Positions 17,611-26,809 of a stretch of DNA of 64,000 bases are shown here, piece after piece. This DNA is from Okeania sp. SIO1I7 (GTDB lineage: Bacteria > Cyanobacteriota > Cyanobacteriia > Cyanobacteriales > Microcoleaceae), in contig JAAHGF010000004.1 in the NCBI GenBank assembly GCA_010672585.1, positions 319,580 to 383,579 of the forward strand, written 5' to 3'. The number at the start of each line of letters is the position of its first letter. The first letter of the stretch is position 1. The translations under genes and the position numbers were made by a program. The notes under the pieces are model-generated. The model was not told the origin of the DNA. It made no database searches and was given only the letters and a program-made list of their open reading frames with translations.

Positions 17611-18729
17611 TAGTGGGACTGTTGTTGAAACCATTGCTGCTACTAATTGCTCAGGAATTACCCTAAATGGTAAGCGATGAATATCAGAATTGCCATGACA
17701 AGCAACTTCAGCAGCACGCCATAATTCAGATAAACTGATTTCTCCTAACCCTAAGTCACCCAAGGTTTTTGGTAAACCAATCTCATCATAGAATTTTAAC
17801 AGTTGCTGTCTGGCAGTCATAGCTAGTTGGTTGCCTTGTAGCATTTCTTCCAACCTTAGTTGGACTAATATACCATAAGCAACTTTTTCTCCATGTAATG
17901 TACCATGACTTGCTGACAAATGAGTTAGGCCATTATGAACAGCATGAGCAGCCACAGTCCGACATTGAGCACCACCAATACCTCCAATTAAACCTGCTAA
18001 TAAGACTGTAGCATCGACAACTTCTTGCCACGTTTCTCCACCAGGTTCTTGTAAGGCTACAGTTGATTTTTGGAAGAGAATATCTCGCAACACTCTTGCT
18101 TGTTGGACAGCAGCAACGGTCATTGTTTGTTCTGAATGGCCACTACTAACTGAGGCTTCATACCATTTGGCGATCGCATCCCCAATACCAGATACTAATA
18201 TACGGGAAGGCCCAGTTTTGATGAGACCATAATCCAGAATTAGCAGGTCTGGACATTTAGCTAGACTAACATCATACAGGAAAGCGCCTTGGTCTGAGTA
18301 GACATTTGATAATGCAGTCCAAGCTGCACAAGTGCCTGCTGAGGTAGGAATAGTGACTATGGGTAAATGACATTGGTGGGCTAATAGTTTGGCTATGTCA
18401 AGAGCTTTGCCACCACCAATGCCAATTATCAGGTCTGCTTTTTGAGTTGTGACGATTTGGCAAAGATTAGCTAGACTGGCCTCACTACAGTCTGAGCCAT
18501 AGTTGGCCTGAGTAAATTTTAAATGATGATTTTGTAGTAAAGGCCCAAGGTATGGTTGAATGATATCCAAGGAGCGATCGCCTCCTACAACCAAGGGATT
18601 AGTACCAAGGTGGGCGATCGCCTCTCCTGATTTGGCCATAGCCTTTTTCCCCCGAATAATTTGAGTTGGAGCAATATTTAGGGATAATATGGTTGTGTCT
18701 GCTTGGGAGGTGTTAGTCTGTTTAATCAT
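17554..18729 (-). CDS. Iron-type alcohol/glycerol dehydrogenase family protein with IS-derived C-terminus
   Basis: The ATG at 18729 (MIKQTNTSQAD) is preferred over an upstream TTG at 18774. The about 391-residue protein has the NAD-binding GIGGGKALDIAK and TIPTSAGTCAAWTALSNVYSD of the glycerol-dehydrogenase branch of iron-containing dehydrogenases, then metal-site histidines (AAHAVHNGL, SHGTLHGEKVAYG). Its last residues (roughly after VPLDPEKQ) read, in another frame, sequence that codes for the TnpB residues KFSVKAGNAGQKTIA, so the natural end was replaced by a transposon fragment. The catalytic core is complete, so activity may remain. The substrate is unknown. Confidence 0.88.
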   Translation of the reverse strand: MIKQTNTSQADTTILSLNIAPTQIIRGKKAMAKSGEAIAHLGTNPLVVGGDRSLDIIQPYLGPLLQNHHLKFTQANYGSDCSEASLANLCQIVTTQKADLIIGIGGGKALDIAKLLAHQCHLPIVTIPTSAGTCAAWTALSNVYSDQGAFLYDVSLAKCPDLLILDYGLIKTGPSRILVSGIGDAIAKWYEASVSSGHSEQTMTVAAVQQARVLRDILFQKSTVALQEPGGETWQEVVDATVLLAGLIGGIGGAQCRTVAAHAVHNGLTHLSASHGTLHGEKVAYGILVQLRLEEMLQGNQLAMTARQQLLKFYDEIGLPKTLGDLGLGEISLSELWRAAEVACHGNSDIHRLPFRVIPEQLVAAMVSTTVPLDPEKQNLVSKPEMLDKRL

Positions 18730-19160
18730 GGCGACTAAGGCTAGATTAGAGTCAATTTTATTGAGTATAGGCAAATGTTGTTATACTTGTCAGGCTTTCC
18801 TAAAAATTTTTAATGTTTTTTTTTATTCTATAAATTTTATACTTAAAAAGTATTAACTTTTTTACTGGCTACTATGAGAGGAATATAATTGAGTATATTA
18901 TGAAATATATGGTGTTTACAAATTAATTGTGAAACTAAAAAGTTTTCTCTACTGTTTTATACTCCATCAAGTATTTAATTATCTATATCAAAGTATCAAT
19001 CCCAGAATTAATTTTTAACTATTAAATAAAAAGCGTTAATGCTAAAAGCTAATAGCTAGTTAAGTGAGGAGTCGGTAGAGTTAAATTTATGAAAATCTTT
19101 AATAGTCATAGTCTCAACGAAAACTAAGTCTTTACACAATTAAATTGAGGAACAAAAACA
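18730..19160. other. AT-rich spacer, no gene seen
   Basis: No reading frame, known repeat or terminator was recognised. GCTAAAAGCTAATAGCTAG near 19040 resembles tails of the 21-bp-element repeats. Confidence 0.4.
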
Positions 19161-19460
19161 ATGAAAGGTTCATTTGCACAATATGCTCAAGAAAGCAGTA
19201 CAGAGATAATACTTTATTATATCAATGGTCATTCAGAAACCTTTAGTTTACCAATAAATTCGCAACAGTTTCAAGCTATATTACCACAGTTACTCCAACA
19301 ACCTTGGATAACTTTTCACTTAATAGATCAAACAGTTTGTATTTCTACAGAAAAAGTGGTAAAAATTGAAATCAAACCACCAATAAATCAAATGCAAGGA
19401 GAAGGCATCTTTGCCAACTCTCAGAGAATAACTCCTTTACAACGTAATGCTACCAGATAA
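19161..19460 (+). CDS. Conserved-looking hypothetical protein
   Basis: A 99-residue soluble protein (MKGSFAQYAQESSTEIILYYING...) with a ribosome site GAGGAAC about 8 bases before the ATG. The composition is mixed alpha/beta with hydrophobic strands (EIILYYI, WITFHLI, VVKIEI), no signal peptide and no cysteine motif. I do not recognise a family. It is followed by a decayed sugar-transferase gene on the same strand, but there is no evidence of a shared function. Confidence 0.65.
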   Translation: MKGSFAQYAQESSTEIILYYINGHSETFSLPINSQQFQAILPQLLQQPWITFHLIDQTVCISTEKVVKIEIKPPINQMQGEGIFANSQRITPLQRNATR

Positions 19461-19544
19461 CAAATAATTTATAGTTTTTTTATAGTAATCAAAATCAAGC
19501 AGGAATGAAAACTGAGCAAATAAAATAAAAATTGACTGGTTAGG

Positions 19545-20080
19545 TATCATTGGATTTGTACTTCTATTGGAAAAATGCTTACTCAGTTAGCTCAGATTTA
19601 GTTGGAACTTATGCTCATCAACCAACATTTTTTTTATTGCCAATTTTATTAATTAATCTAAGTAGTATAACTGCTGCTAGTTTGTATGGTAATAGGGAAA
19701 ATAGTTATTTCCAGACAAAGTACCCTCACTCGCAAAATTTTTTTAGTTGGTACTTCCAAAGATACTTTAGTAGCCAAAATTGCTCTAAAATTAGTCAGTA
19801 ATCAAGAATATGAAATCTTAGGAGAAATAGATTTATCTAATAAAGAAAATTGCGACCGCTGACCAGAGATTTTAGAATATATATCTGAGCAATAAGTGGG
19901 AGAAATTTTTGTCTGTTCTTGGAGGTCAATACCAGACCACATGGAATTTTATTGGAGTCTAAAAACAGCCGATATTCATCTGCGGATTTTGCCAGTTAGT
20001 TTAAGCATTGCTACTCAAATACCAAAAATAGAAATGATTGGTGGGATGCCAACAATTCATTACCGGAATGCCCCGCAAAC
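19545..20080 (+). pseudogene. Exopolysaccharide sugar (glycosylphospho-) transferase, decayed
   Basis: Fragments in more than one frame spell parts of a polyprenyl glycosylphosphotransferase: membrane-like FFLLPILLINLSSITAASLYGN (about 19615-19690), then the Rossmann-like TRKIFLVGTSKDTLVAKIALKL and EILGEIDLS (19710-19850), then two in-frame stops, then GEIFVCSWRSIPDHMEFYWSLK and LRILPVSLSIATQIPKIEMIGG (19898-20050). These match the N-terminal half of the family in order. The catalytic C-terminal half is missing. A divergent 21-bp-element-like sequence (about 20063) lies at the break. Confidence 0.7.
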
Positions 20081-20196
20081 AGCTTTCAGCACGCTAAAAA
20101 CTTGGGTTTAAATCCCCGACTCTTAGATTGTCGTTTAATTTTAGGAGGAGTCGTGTATCCTCCTCTCAAAAGCTGACTGGTAAAAGTCGCCAAATT

Positions 20197-20357
20197 TTAT
20201 CGAAGAATTAAGATAAAAAGCTTCTCCTTTAAAGGAGAAAAAAGAAAAAATTTTCACGCTCCGCGTCAATCCTCTTCTTTTCAAGGAGAGATAATAATTA
20301 ATAATTAATAATTAATAATTAATAATTAATAATTAATAATTAATAATTAATAATTAA
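20197..20357. repeat. MITE (TACCGAA family) followed by a TAATTAA heptamer tract
   Basis: TATCGAAGAATTAAG, the palindrome CTCCTTTAAAGGAG, and AAGGAGAGATAAT mark the MITE (20197-20296). From about 20294 to 20357 a 7-base unit, TAATTAA, is repeated about nine times. Confidence 0.75.
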
Positions 20358-20374
20358 TTGTTGAATCTATGTCC

Positions 20375-21046
20375 CTATAGATTATTAGTAGGATTTAGTG
20401 GTTTTGGTATATTTCCATCTCCTTCTAATTGTTGACGACCATTGCGAATGACCTTGAGCATATCAGTTAACTGCTGTTCAATACTATCCAGAACACGATC
20501 AGCATAGTCATCTGCACCATTTTGAATTTCATCACACTCTGCGATCGCTCTAGCCTTCATTTCCTCTAACTCCTGTTGAGCTTGATAGCGAATTTGTTCA
20601 ATTTCAGCAATAGTAGCTTGCTGAATAGCTTCACAGTCAAGTTGAACTTGATTTCTGAGCTGATCTGCTTCTACCTTTGCCTGCTGCACAAGACCCATTT
20701 CATTTAAAATTTGGGAAGCTCGTTGTTCAGCATTTTCAATAATCTCTTCAGCATAAAGTTCAGCTTCTTGAAGAATCTCATCTTTATGTCTAACAATCAT
20801 TTCTGCTTCCTGAAAAGCAACTGGTAAATTCAGACGTACTATATCTAACTGGTCTAGTAACTGTTCTTCATCGATCAGAGTACGTCCGACAAAGGGGATT
20901 CTGGGACTATCGAGAATAATCTCCTCCAGGCGATTTAGTTCTCGCTGGATATCAACTCCAGGGGAACTACTAGCGGGTTCACCCTCGATATTTTGTCCAC
21001 TTACTTCTGGTTCAATATTGGCTTTGGCTGAGTTTTGTCCTAACAT
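20375..21046 (-). CDS. Coiled-coil protein, DivIVA-like, conserved beside coaD in cyanobacteria
   Basis: The 223-residue protein has a short ordered N-terminal part (IQRELNRLEEIILDSPRIPFVGRTLIDEEQLLDQLDIVRLNLP, about 34-76), then a long charged coiled coil (about 77-200) rich in Glu, Gln and Ala. It has no membrane segment. The region IPFVGRTLIDEEQL is typical of a cyanobacterial family found next to pantetheine-phosphate adenylyltransferase, sometimes annotated as DivIVA-like or ATP-synthase-b-like. Its role is unknown. A broken duplicate of its 5' end lies directly upstream, overlapping coaD. The ATG at 21046 matches the first codon of the duplicate. Confidence 0.8.
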   Translation of the reverse strand: MLGQNSAKANIEPEVSGQNIEGEPASSSPGVDIQRELNRLEEIILDSPRIPFVGRTLIDEEQLLDQLDIVRLNLPVAFQEAEMIVRHKDEILQEAELYAEEIIENAEQRASQILNEMGLVQQAKVEADQLRNQVQLDCEAIQQATIAEIEQIRYQAQQELEEMKARAIAECDEIQNGADDYADRVLDSIEQQLTDMLKVIRNGRQQLEGDGNIPKPLNPTNNL

Positions 21047-21059
21047 TATCTAACTGATG

Positions 21060-21235
21060 TTTATTTATTAAAGTTTGTCCTATAAAGGGAATTCTAGGAC
21101 TATCAAGAATAATCTCCTCCAATCAATCGATTTAGTTCCTGCTGGATATCGACTCCAGAGGAGTTACTGGCAGGTTTTCTCGACATTTTGTCCACTTACT
21201 TCTGATTTAATATTGGCTGAATTTTGTCGTAACAT
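21060..21235 (-). pseudogene. Truncated duplicate of the coiled-coil gene's 5' end, overlapping coaD
   Basis: From ATG 21235 the minus strand reads [20 protein letters not shown] and then a stop, paralleling the intact gene's MLGQNSAKANIEPEVSGQN. Homology continues out of frame (ATATCGACTCC, GAATTCTAGGACTATC) to about 21075. The copy starts inside the last 40 bases of coaD, which suggests the ancestral gene overlapped coaD and a partial tandem duplication then created a new intact copy downstream. Confidence 0.75.
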
Positions 21236-21696
21236 TTATAAATATCAATAGCAATGTGCTGAGGAACTAGATGATCTACCGATCCACCAAAAATGGCGAT
21301 TTCCTTAACTACACTACTACTTAAAAAGCTATATTCGTTAGAGGTAGCCAAAAAAACTGTCTCTATTTCAGATGATAAGGTTTTATTTGTATGGGCCATT
21401 TGAAGTTCTTTTTCAAAATCTGAAAGAACTCGTAGACCTCGAATCAGGACTTTAGCCTGTCGCATTTTTGCATAGTTTACCGCTAAACCATCGAAACTGG
21501 CTACCTCCACATTAGATAGATGTTGTGTGGAATAGTGAATTTGATTTAAACGTTTCTCAATGGCAAATAGAGGAGTTTTACTGGGGTTTTGCAGTACGGC
21601 CACAATAACTTTTTCAAACAGCTTACATCCCCGTTCAATAATATCTATATGACCAAGGGTAATAGGGTCAAAACTGCCTGGATAGATTGCAATCAC
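21196..21696 (-). CDS. coaD: Pantetheine-phosphate adenylyltransferase (phosphopantetheine adenylyltransferase)
   Basis: The 166-residue protein starts with GTG at 21696 (read [20 protein letters not shown]), which contains the nucleotidyltransferase TLGH (HxGH-like) motif, and near the C-terminus has [18 protein letters not shown], matching the ISSTxVR-type motif. It transfers AMP from ATP to 4'-phosphopantetheine, the penultimate step of coenzyme A synthesis. The length matches the family. Its 3' end overlaps by about 40 bases the start of a broken duplicate of the downstream coiled-coil gene. No earlier or nearby ATG would keep the first strand of the fold, so the GTG start is likely right. 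Confidence 0.95.
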   Translation of the reverse strand: MIAIYPGSFDPITLGHIDIIERGCKLFEKVIVAVLQNPSKTPLFAIEKRLNQIHYSTQHLSNVEVASFDGLAVNYAKMRQAKVLIRGLRVLSDFEKELQMAHTNKTLSSEIETVFLATSNEYSFLSSSVVKEIAIFGGSVDHLVPQHIAIDIYKCYDKIQPILNQK

Positions 21697-21925
21697 AATA
21701 TAGCTATATTAATAAGATGAAAATATTTTAGCAAGGTTTTTAATAGTTTGGTAAATCTACTCAAAAGTTCAGGGGATAAGGATTTGATTGTTAAAATTAT
21801 AGCAGAAGGCAGAAGGCAGAAGGAAAAATCTGGCGTTGTCTAAGTTTTAAGCTTTTGATATGTCCGCACCCTTTCCTTCGACTGCTACATACCCAAATAA
21901 TTATCAAATAGTCAAACCAATAAAG

Positions 21926-23080
21926 ATGAAAATTTACTACAAAATTTCCGACTGGTTAGAAACTAACTGGGTAACACCAAGCTATGCAGGTGGGTTACTC
22001 GGAATGTTATCAATATTCTTCTTTGGTGCCGCCACTAATACTATGGCAGGATGGTTATATGTAATTAGTGGGATGAGTTTTGCATTATTAGGAATGGGTG
22101 CTGTTTTGCCTGGGCGATCGCTACGTCAAATACGAGTACGTCGTCATCCCATTCAACCTGTAACGGTGAACGACTATTTAACTATCGCTCTCACAATTGA
22201 AAATTCTACTAATCAACCAATAGCATTAGTACAACTCAAAGATGAAATTCCTTTTGTGCTAGGAAAATCACCTCAAGAAGCAATAGAAGTCATTCCTGGC
22301 AAAGAAGTTTACCATTGGACTTACCATTTACCTACCAAAAGAAGAGGAATATATCGTTGGCACGATCTTCAACTGAGAAGTGCAGCACCTCTAGGTTTAT
22401 TTTGGTGTCGCCGTAGTCGGAATGCTAAAGCTACTGCTATTGTGTATCCTACAGTTTTACCCCTGAGTAATTGTCCGATAATAGATGAACTTGGTCAAGA
22501 AAATAGTCGTCAACTCAACGAGGATAGTCGTTATCTGATGGCTTCGGAAGGATTAACTCGGACATTACGACCATATCGATTTGGTGACCCTAGTCGTTTG
22601 ATTCATTGGCGGAGTAGCGCTCGTTATGGAGAGTTACGGGTTCGAGAATTAGAGGTTTCTAAGGGAGGGGAAGAAGTTATTATTTGTCTTGATAGTGCTG
22701 CTCATTGGCAAACGGATCATTTTGAAGCGGCGGTAACAGCAGCAGCTTCTTTGTATTTTTATGCTAACCGCTCTCTGAAAAATGTCCAGCTTTGGACTGC
22801 TGCTACTGGGTTGGTACAGGGGAATAGGGTGGTGTTGCAAACTTTGGCTGGAGTTAACTTTGGGGAGGAGGTTTTGTCAGGAAACCCACCAAATAAGTCT
22901 TTGCTCTGGTTGACTCAAGACCGAGTTAGTTTATCTTCTCTCCCTTCTGGAAGTAGGTGGTTGTTGTGGTTAGATGAGTCTATTTCTCCACGAACAGAAG
23001 CAGGAAAGGTTTCGCATTCTTCTGGTTTAGAAATTAGTTCTACTCAGCCATTAGAGTTTCAACTTCAGTCTCAAGTTTGA
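21926..23080 (+). CDS. DUF58 domain protein with N-terminal membrane anchor
   Basis: I prefer ATG 21926 (MKIYYKISDWLETNW) over ATG 21860, because the 20 codons between lie in a dispersed repeat (CTTTTGATATGTCC...CCTTTCCTTCGACTGC, similar to about 9200 and 60650). The 384-residue protein has two membrane segments near its start (GGLLGMLSIFFFGAA, GWLYVISGMSFALLGMG) and the DUF58 signature RPYRFGDPSRLIHWRSSARYGELRVRELE near residues 220-250. DUF58 proteins often partner MoxR ATPases and have a vWA-like fold; no MoxR gene is adjacent here. The last 40 bases are repeated twice downstream. Confidence 0.88.
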   Translation: MKIYYKISDWLETNWVTPSYAGGLLGMLSIFFFGAATNTMAGWLYVISGMSFALLGMGAVLPGRSLRQIRVRRHPIQPVTVNDYLTIALTIENSTNQPIALVQLKDEIPFVLGKSPQEAIEVIPGKEVYHWTYHLPTKRRGIYRWHDLQLRSAAPLGLFWCRRSRNAKATAIVYPTVLPLSNCPIIDELGQENSRQLNEDSRYLMASEGLTRTLRPYRFGDPSRLIHWRSSARYGELRVRELEVSKGGEEVIICLDSAAHWQTDHFEAAVTAAASLYFYANRSLKNVQLWTAATGLVQGNRVVLQTLAGVNFGEEVLSGNPPNKSLLWLTQDRVSLSSLPSGSRWLLWLDESISPRTEAGKVSHSSGLEISSTQPLEFQLQSQV

Positions 23081-23320
23081 AGGAAGAAGGAAGAAGGAAG
23101 AAGGAAGAAGAGAAAATTGCTTGTGGATAGTCTTCGACTCAGCCATTAAAGTTTCAACTTTAGTCTCAACTTTGAAGGAAGAAGGAAGAAGGAAGAAGGA
23201 AGAAGGAAGAAGGGAAAATTACTTGTGGATAGTCTTCGACTCAGCCATTAAAGTTTCATACTTTAGTCTCAACTTTGAAGGAAGAAGGAAGAAGGGAAAA
23301 TTGCATGAGGATGTCTTCTA
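23042..23320 (+). repeat. Tandem repeat made from the DUF58 gene 3' end plus a GAAGGAA heptamer tract
   Basis: The final coding block (ACTCAGCCATTAGAGTTTC... to the stop) followed by GAAGGAA repeats occurs at 23042, 23137 and 23239, giving units of about 95 and 102 bp. The downstream copies are non-coding. The number of GAAGGAA heptamers differs between units. Confidence 0.85.
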
Positions 23321-23825
23321 CACGCCACTTCATGTCTTATAGAACCCATTTGAGATCTATATAATTATGGTAGTCAAGTCTTTTCGTGCATCAATTTTGA
23401 GGAAAAATTATCTGAAGGAGTGTTGAATTTTTTTGATTATTTCTCCCCACATCTTCCCTCTTCCCTTCCACTCCAGGGAGGGGGAGGGGCGAGGGGTGGG
23501 TTGTCTCCTGTCTCCTGTCTCCTGACTCCTAGCTAACGCGCATATTTATGAAGATACCACTCAGGGGTTCTATAACCCCAACCAATTTTAAGCACCCCCG
23601 TTGACGGTGGGTTATTAAACCAATGAGAGAAAAGATAAAATTGGTATAACATCCAATACTTAAGACCTAACACCTCTGTTTGTATTGACAAATGTAACTT
23701 TTTATTGTATGCGTGTAAAAAATGTGAAAGATTGAGAATTTTTCACCATATTTTCCCCCGAAAATGGCTTTGTGCTGTAAGATTGAGAGAATTATCTAAT
23801 ATCAACAGCATAACAAACATATATT
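23321..23825. other. Spacer before ftrC with a recurring hairpin motif
   Basis: Around 23570-23640 the sequence AACCCCAA...ATTTTAAGCACC...GACGGTGGGTTATTAAACC recurs at about 36107-36172 with a different loop. CACC and GGTG can pair. No gene is seen. A purine-rich GGAGGGGGAGGGGCGAGGGG tract lies near 23470. Confidence 0.45.
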
Positions 23826-24188
23826 ATGAACCCAACTACAGAAAGCAAACTATCCAGTGAAAAATCGTTGAAGGCGATGAAAAGTTTCTCTGAAAAGTAT
23901 GCTAAGAATACAAATACTTATTTTTGTGTAGATCCTTCAGTTACGGCAGTAGTAATTGAAGGGTTGGCTAAACATAAGGATGAATTGGGCGCTCCTTTAT
24001 GTCCATGTCGTCATTATGAAGATAAAGAAGCAGAAGTAAAAGCTACATATTGGAATTGTCCTTGTGTACCGATGCGAGAGCGTAAAGAATGTCATTGTAT
24101 GTTGTTTTTAACTCCGGATAATGATTTTGCGGGTGAAGAGCAAACAATTACTCAAGAAGTTTTAGAAGCTACTAGAGCGACTATGTAG
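23826..24188 (+). CDS. ftrC: Ferredoxin-thioredoxin reductase, catalytic subunit
   Basis: The 120-residue protein has the exact FTR spacing CPC-x16-CPC-x8-CHC (LCPCRHY, NCPCVPM, CHCMLF), which supplies the 4Fe-4S cluster and the redox-active disulfide. It passes electrons from photosystem-I-reduced ferredoxin to thioredoxin. The variable subunit (ftrV) is not adjacent, as is usual in cyanobacteria. The start ATG at 23826 fits the family, with an Asn/Ser-rich beginning. The leader contains AT-rich sequence and, about 190 bases upstream, the recurring hairpin motif. Confidence 0.96.
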   Translation: MNPTTESKLSSEKSLKAMKSFSEKYAKNTNTYFCVDPSVTAVVIEGLAKHKDELGAPLCPCRHYEDKEAEVKATYWNCPCVPMRERKECHCMLFLTPDNDFAGEEQTITQEVLEATRATM

Positions 24189-24704
24189 GTTGAAAAAACG
24201 AAGTCAGAAGTCAGAAGTCAAAAGTCAGAAGTAAAAGTTGATAGACTTAAAGTATTGACCCTTACAATAATTTCAGCCTATTATTCCACATCATCAGTTG
24301 CTGACTATTTGTGACATTCTTAGAGACTAGGAACGGGAGCAAGATGCTCCCACTGTTCTTGTAACAAACATTGCCGGACAATTTTTTCCAGTTTAGTCCT
24401 TCTTCCTTCTTTAATTTAGTTATAGCATTTTCAAATGAGATGCCAAATAAGAGTTGGTTATTTACTAACGGTAAAAAGTCCGGCAAACCTTCTCACCGAA
24501 GAATTAATAATTCAATAATTCAGGTAAAAATCCTCCCCTTGAAAGGGGAAAAAAATAAATTTTTTCCTTTTATTCAATCCTATCCGTTTTAGGGAGAGGT
24601 AATTATCAATTATCCATTATCAATTATCAATTATTGAACTGTTGCCTGTTGCCTAAAAGCGATCGGGTTTTTTACGCAACTCAAATGAAATTACTATAGA
24701 AATA
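24189..24704. other. Repeat-rich spacer
   Basis: AGTCAGA repeated with a 7-base period (about 24207-24236), and a TACCGAA-family MITE at 24494-24606 with the palindrome CCCCTTGAAAGGGG. No gene is supported. Confidence 0.6.
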
Positions 24705-25103
24705 ATGACTTCTGAACAAGAACAAATTCCCCAAGAGTTTTGGCAAGGAATAGCTGAGTTTAATCAACAAGAGTTCTATAAATGCCATGATACTCTGGAG
24801 GCTTTATGGATGGAAGCTGGAGAACCAGAACGTACTTTTTATCAAGGGGTTTTACAAATAGCAGTTGGACTTTATCATGCGGGTAATGAAAATTGGCGTG
24901 GTGCTGTTATGTTGTTAGGGGAAGGTATTAAGAAATTGAATTATTATTTACCTAGTTATTTTGAGATTGATGTCGATAAGTTACTGACAGAAAGTACCGA
25001 ATTATTGAAAAATTTACAAGAGTCTGGTCCGGAAAATATTGCTGATTTTGTGCGCTCTTCTGATCATACAAAATACCCGAAAATTTTAAAATTAGAATCT
25101 TAA
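24705..25103 (+). CDS. DUF309 family protein
   Basis: The 132-residue protein carries the DUF309 signature: FYKCHDTLEALWMEA near residues 23-37 and RTFYQGVLQIAVGLYHAGNENWRGA near 44-68, a helical bundle with conserved His, Asp and Glu that suggests metal binding. The family is widespread in cyanobacteria and plants; its biochemical role is unknown. It starts at ATG 24705 (MTSEQEQIPQEFW). It is monocistronic, with repeats on both sides. Confidence 0.9.
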   Translation: MTSEQEQIPQEFWQGIAEFNQQEFYKCHDTLEALWMEAGEPERTFYQGVLQIAVGLYHAGNENWRGAVMLLGEGIKKLNYYLPSYFEIDVDKLLTESTELLKNLQESGPENIADFVRSSDHTKYPKILKLES

Positions 25104-25530
25104 ATAGGCGTTGCTGATTCTGGGTATGATTTTGCCCCCCGAGCAAGCCAAAATTGGGGGGAATAAAACTCTAAAAGTCCCCCAAAATTGGGGGATTTAG
25201 GGGGCTTTACCAGTCAGTCTAGTAGGGTGTGTTAGCGGTAGCGTAACGCACCCTAACAGTCTCAAGCATCCCTTGTTCCTTGTATACCATTACTATGCAG
25301 GACTACCCATTTTTCTACCTTTTTTCCCTTATTCCTTCTTAGTTATTCAATATTATAGCAGTCGTCACTATAGTTAGGACATCGGTTCAAGAATTTAGAA
25401 TTTAGAATGCGCGAATTTAGAATTACCTCTCCTTGAAAAGAAGAGGATTGATTCAAAGGACAATTTTTATTTATTATCCCCTTAAAAGGGGAGGCTTTAA
25501 ACCACAATTTTTCGGTAATTATGATGATTT
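25104..25530. repeat. Repeat cluster: CCCCCAAAATTGGGGG palindromes and an inverted MITE
   Basis: AAAGTCCCCCAAAATTGGGGG followed by ATTTAGGGGGC (about 25160-25210) recurs at 31025, 41.6-42.2 kb and 42.8-43.0 kb. GGTGTGTTAGCGGTAGCG...CACCCTAAC forms another hairpin. A TACCGAA-family MITE lies inverted at 25421-25520. Confidence 0.65.
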
Positions 25531-25682
25531 ATATCATGTCCGTTGGTATCGGAGCGTGTATAAAATTGGGGAAATATTTAGCGCCATTAATGGTTTTTCC
25601 TTCTCTTAAAGCTTCTTCCTTCTTCCTTCTTCCTTCTTTCTTACCTTCTCTATACAATACCGATGCTACCGGACATGATATT
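25531..25682 (-). mobile_element. MITE-like element, ATATCATGTCCG family (inverted partner of 26358-26507)
   Basis: Ends ATATCATGTCCG and CGGACATGATA; the body is nearly the exact reverse complement of the element at 26358-26507, including the GAAGGAA heptamers and the block TAATGGCGCTAAATATTTCC. Together they form a 150-bp inverted repeat pair about 675 bp apart. A further TACCGAA-type MITE follows at 25683-25780. Confidence 0.85.
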
Positions 25683-25837
25683 ATGACCAAAAAATAAGGT
25701 CTCAACCCTCCAATTTCAAGGGGATAAAAAAAATAAAGTTCAATATTTAAAGCCTCTGACTTTAACTAGAGGTACTGATAACTGAAATGACGCGAGCAAG
25801 ATGCTCGCACTAATTTTCCTAATCAATCTGGCGGTTG

Positions 25838-26092
25838 CTATAATTCATCATTAGTGTAATCTATTTGCTCGATAATTCTTCCTACTTGATTTCTCGGAAT
25901 ACTGTTATTGTCAGAATCTAAGGTACAACGCCAACAAATATTAATATTAATTGTGGGTTGACAAATAGTTAAGGCAAAAGTTGTGGTTAAACCAAGAATG
26001 ATTGTTCGAGTTGTCGTTAATGCTCTTTCTACTCCTTTTTTTGGGTTTATTGACATAGTGATTTTGGTGCGATAGTTATTAGAATTTGTCAT
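25838..26092 (-). CDS. Small hypothetical protein with one membrane segment (uncertain)
   Basis: An 84-residue frame from ATG 26092 with a hydrophobic stretch RTIILGLTTTFALTIC near residues 29-44 and an acidic tail. It sits between the two inverted MITEs, with no recognisable family, and its upstream region is T-rich without a clear ribosome site. It could be a real small membrane protein or chance. Confidence 0.3.
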   Translation of the reverse strand: MTNSNNYRTKITMSINPKKGVERALTTTRTIILGLTTTFALTICQPTININICWRCTLDSDNNSIPRNQVGRIIEQIDYTNDEL

Positions 26093-26357
26093 TTTTTTTT
26101 GATTGACTAGGATATTTTCGTTAAAACTTAGTTGTGCTGAAGTCGATATTTTTACAAAATAAACTGTGATATTGGACTAAAAAAATATAGCAAAATTTAT
26201 TGGTTTTTGTGAATAAAAATCGCTTTGCTTGATATTTATAATGTAGCTTTTTCCTACTCTTCAATGGTTAGAAAATGTTCTGAGATAAAGTAATTTTTTG
26301 TGATATGGCAGTCGAAGGAAAGGTGAGGAAAAATTAAAAGCTTATATAGTATTTCTC

Positions 26358-26507
26358 ATATCATGTCCGGTAGCATCGGTATTGTATAGAGAAGGTAAGG
26401 AAGAAGGAAGAAGGAAGAAGGAAGAAGCTTTAAGAGAAGGAAAAACCATTAATGGCGCTAAATATTTCCCCAATTTTATACACAAACGATACCAACGGAC
26501 ATGATAT
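26358..26507 (+). mobile_element. MITE-like element, ATATCATGTCCGG family
   Basis: Begins ATATCATGTCCGGTAGCATC and ends CCAACGGACATGATAT, with GAAGGAA heptamers inside. It is the inverse of 25531-25682. The following 26520-26760 contain GGGGG-rich palindromes and a TTCCTTC tract but no gene. Confidence 0.85.
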
Positions 26508-26809
26508 CAGTCAGCGTAAGTGGAGATCCCCCCTAACCCCCCTTGAGAAGGGGGGAAATCGGAAGTCTCCCTTTTTAAGGGGGATTTAGGGGGATCATTG
26601 GTGTACTTCACGCCTTGTGAAAACCGCTATAAAACTCAGACAATCTAAACTTCTTTCTTCTTTCTTCCTTCTTCCTTCTTCCTTCTTCCTTCAATTATTT
26701 TGAAAAAGTTAGAAAAAGTTAGGAGTTTGAGAGAAAGGCGACATTTGATTTTTTCCATAATTTATAATGAACAATAGTTGAAAAATTCAGATACTATTTT
26801 CAAAATATT

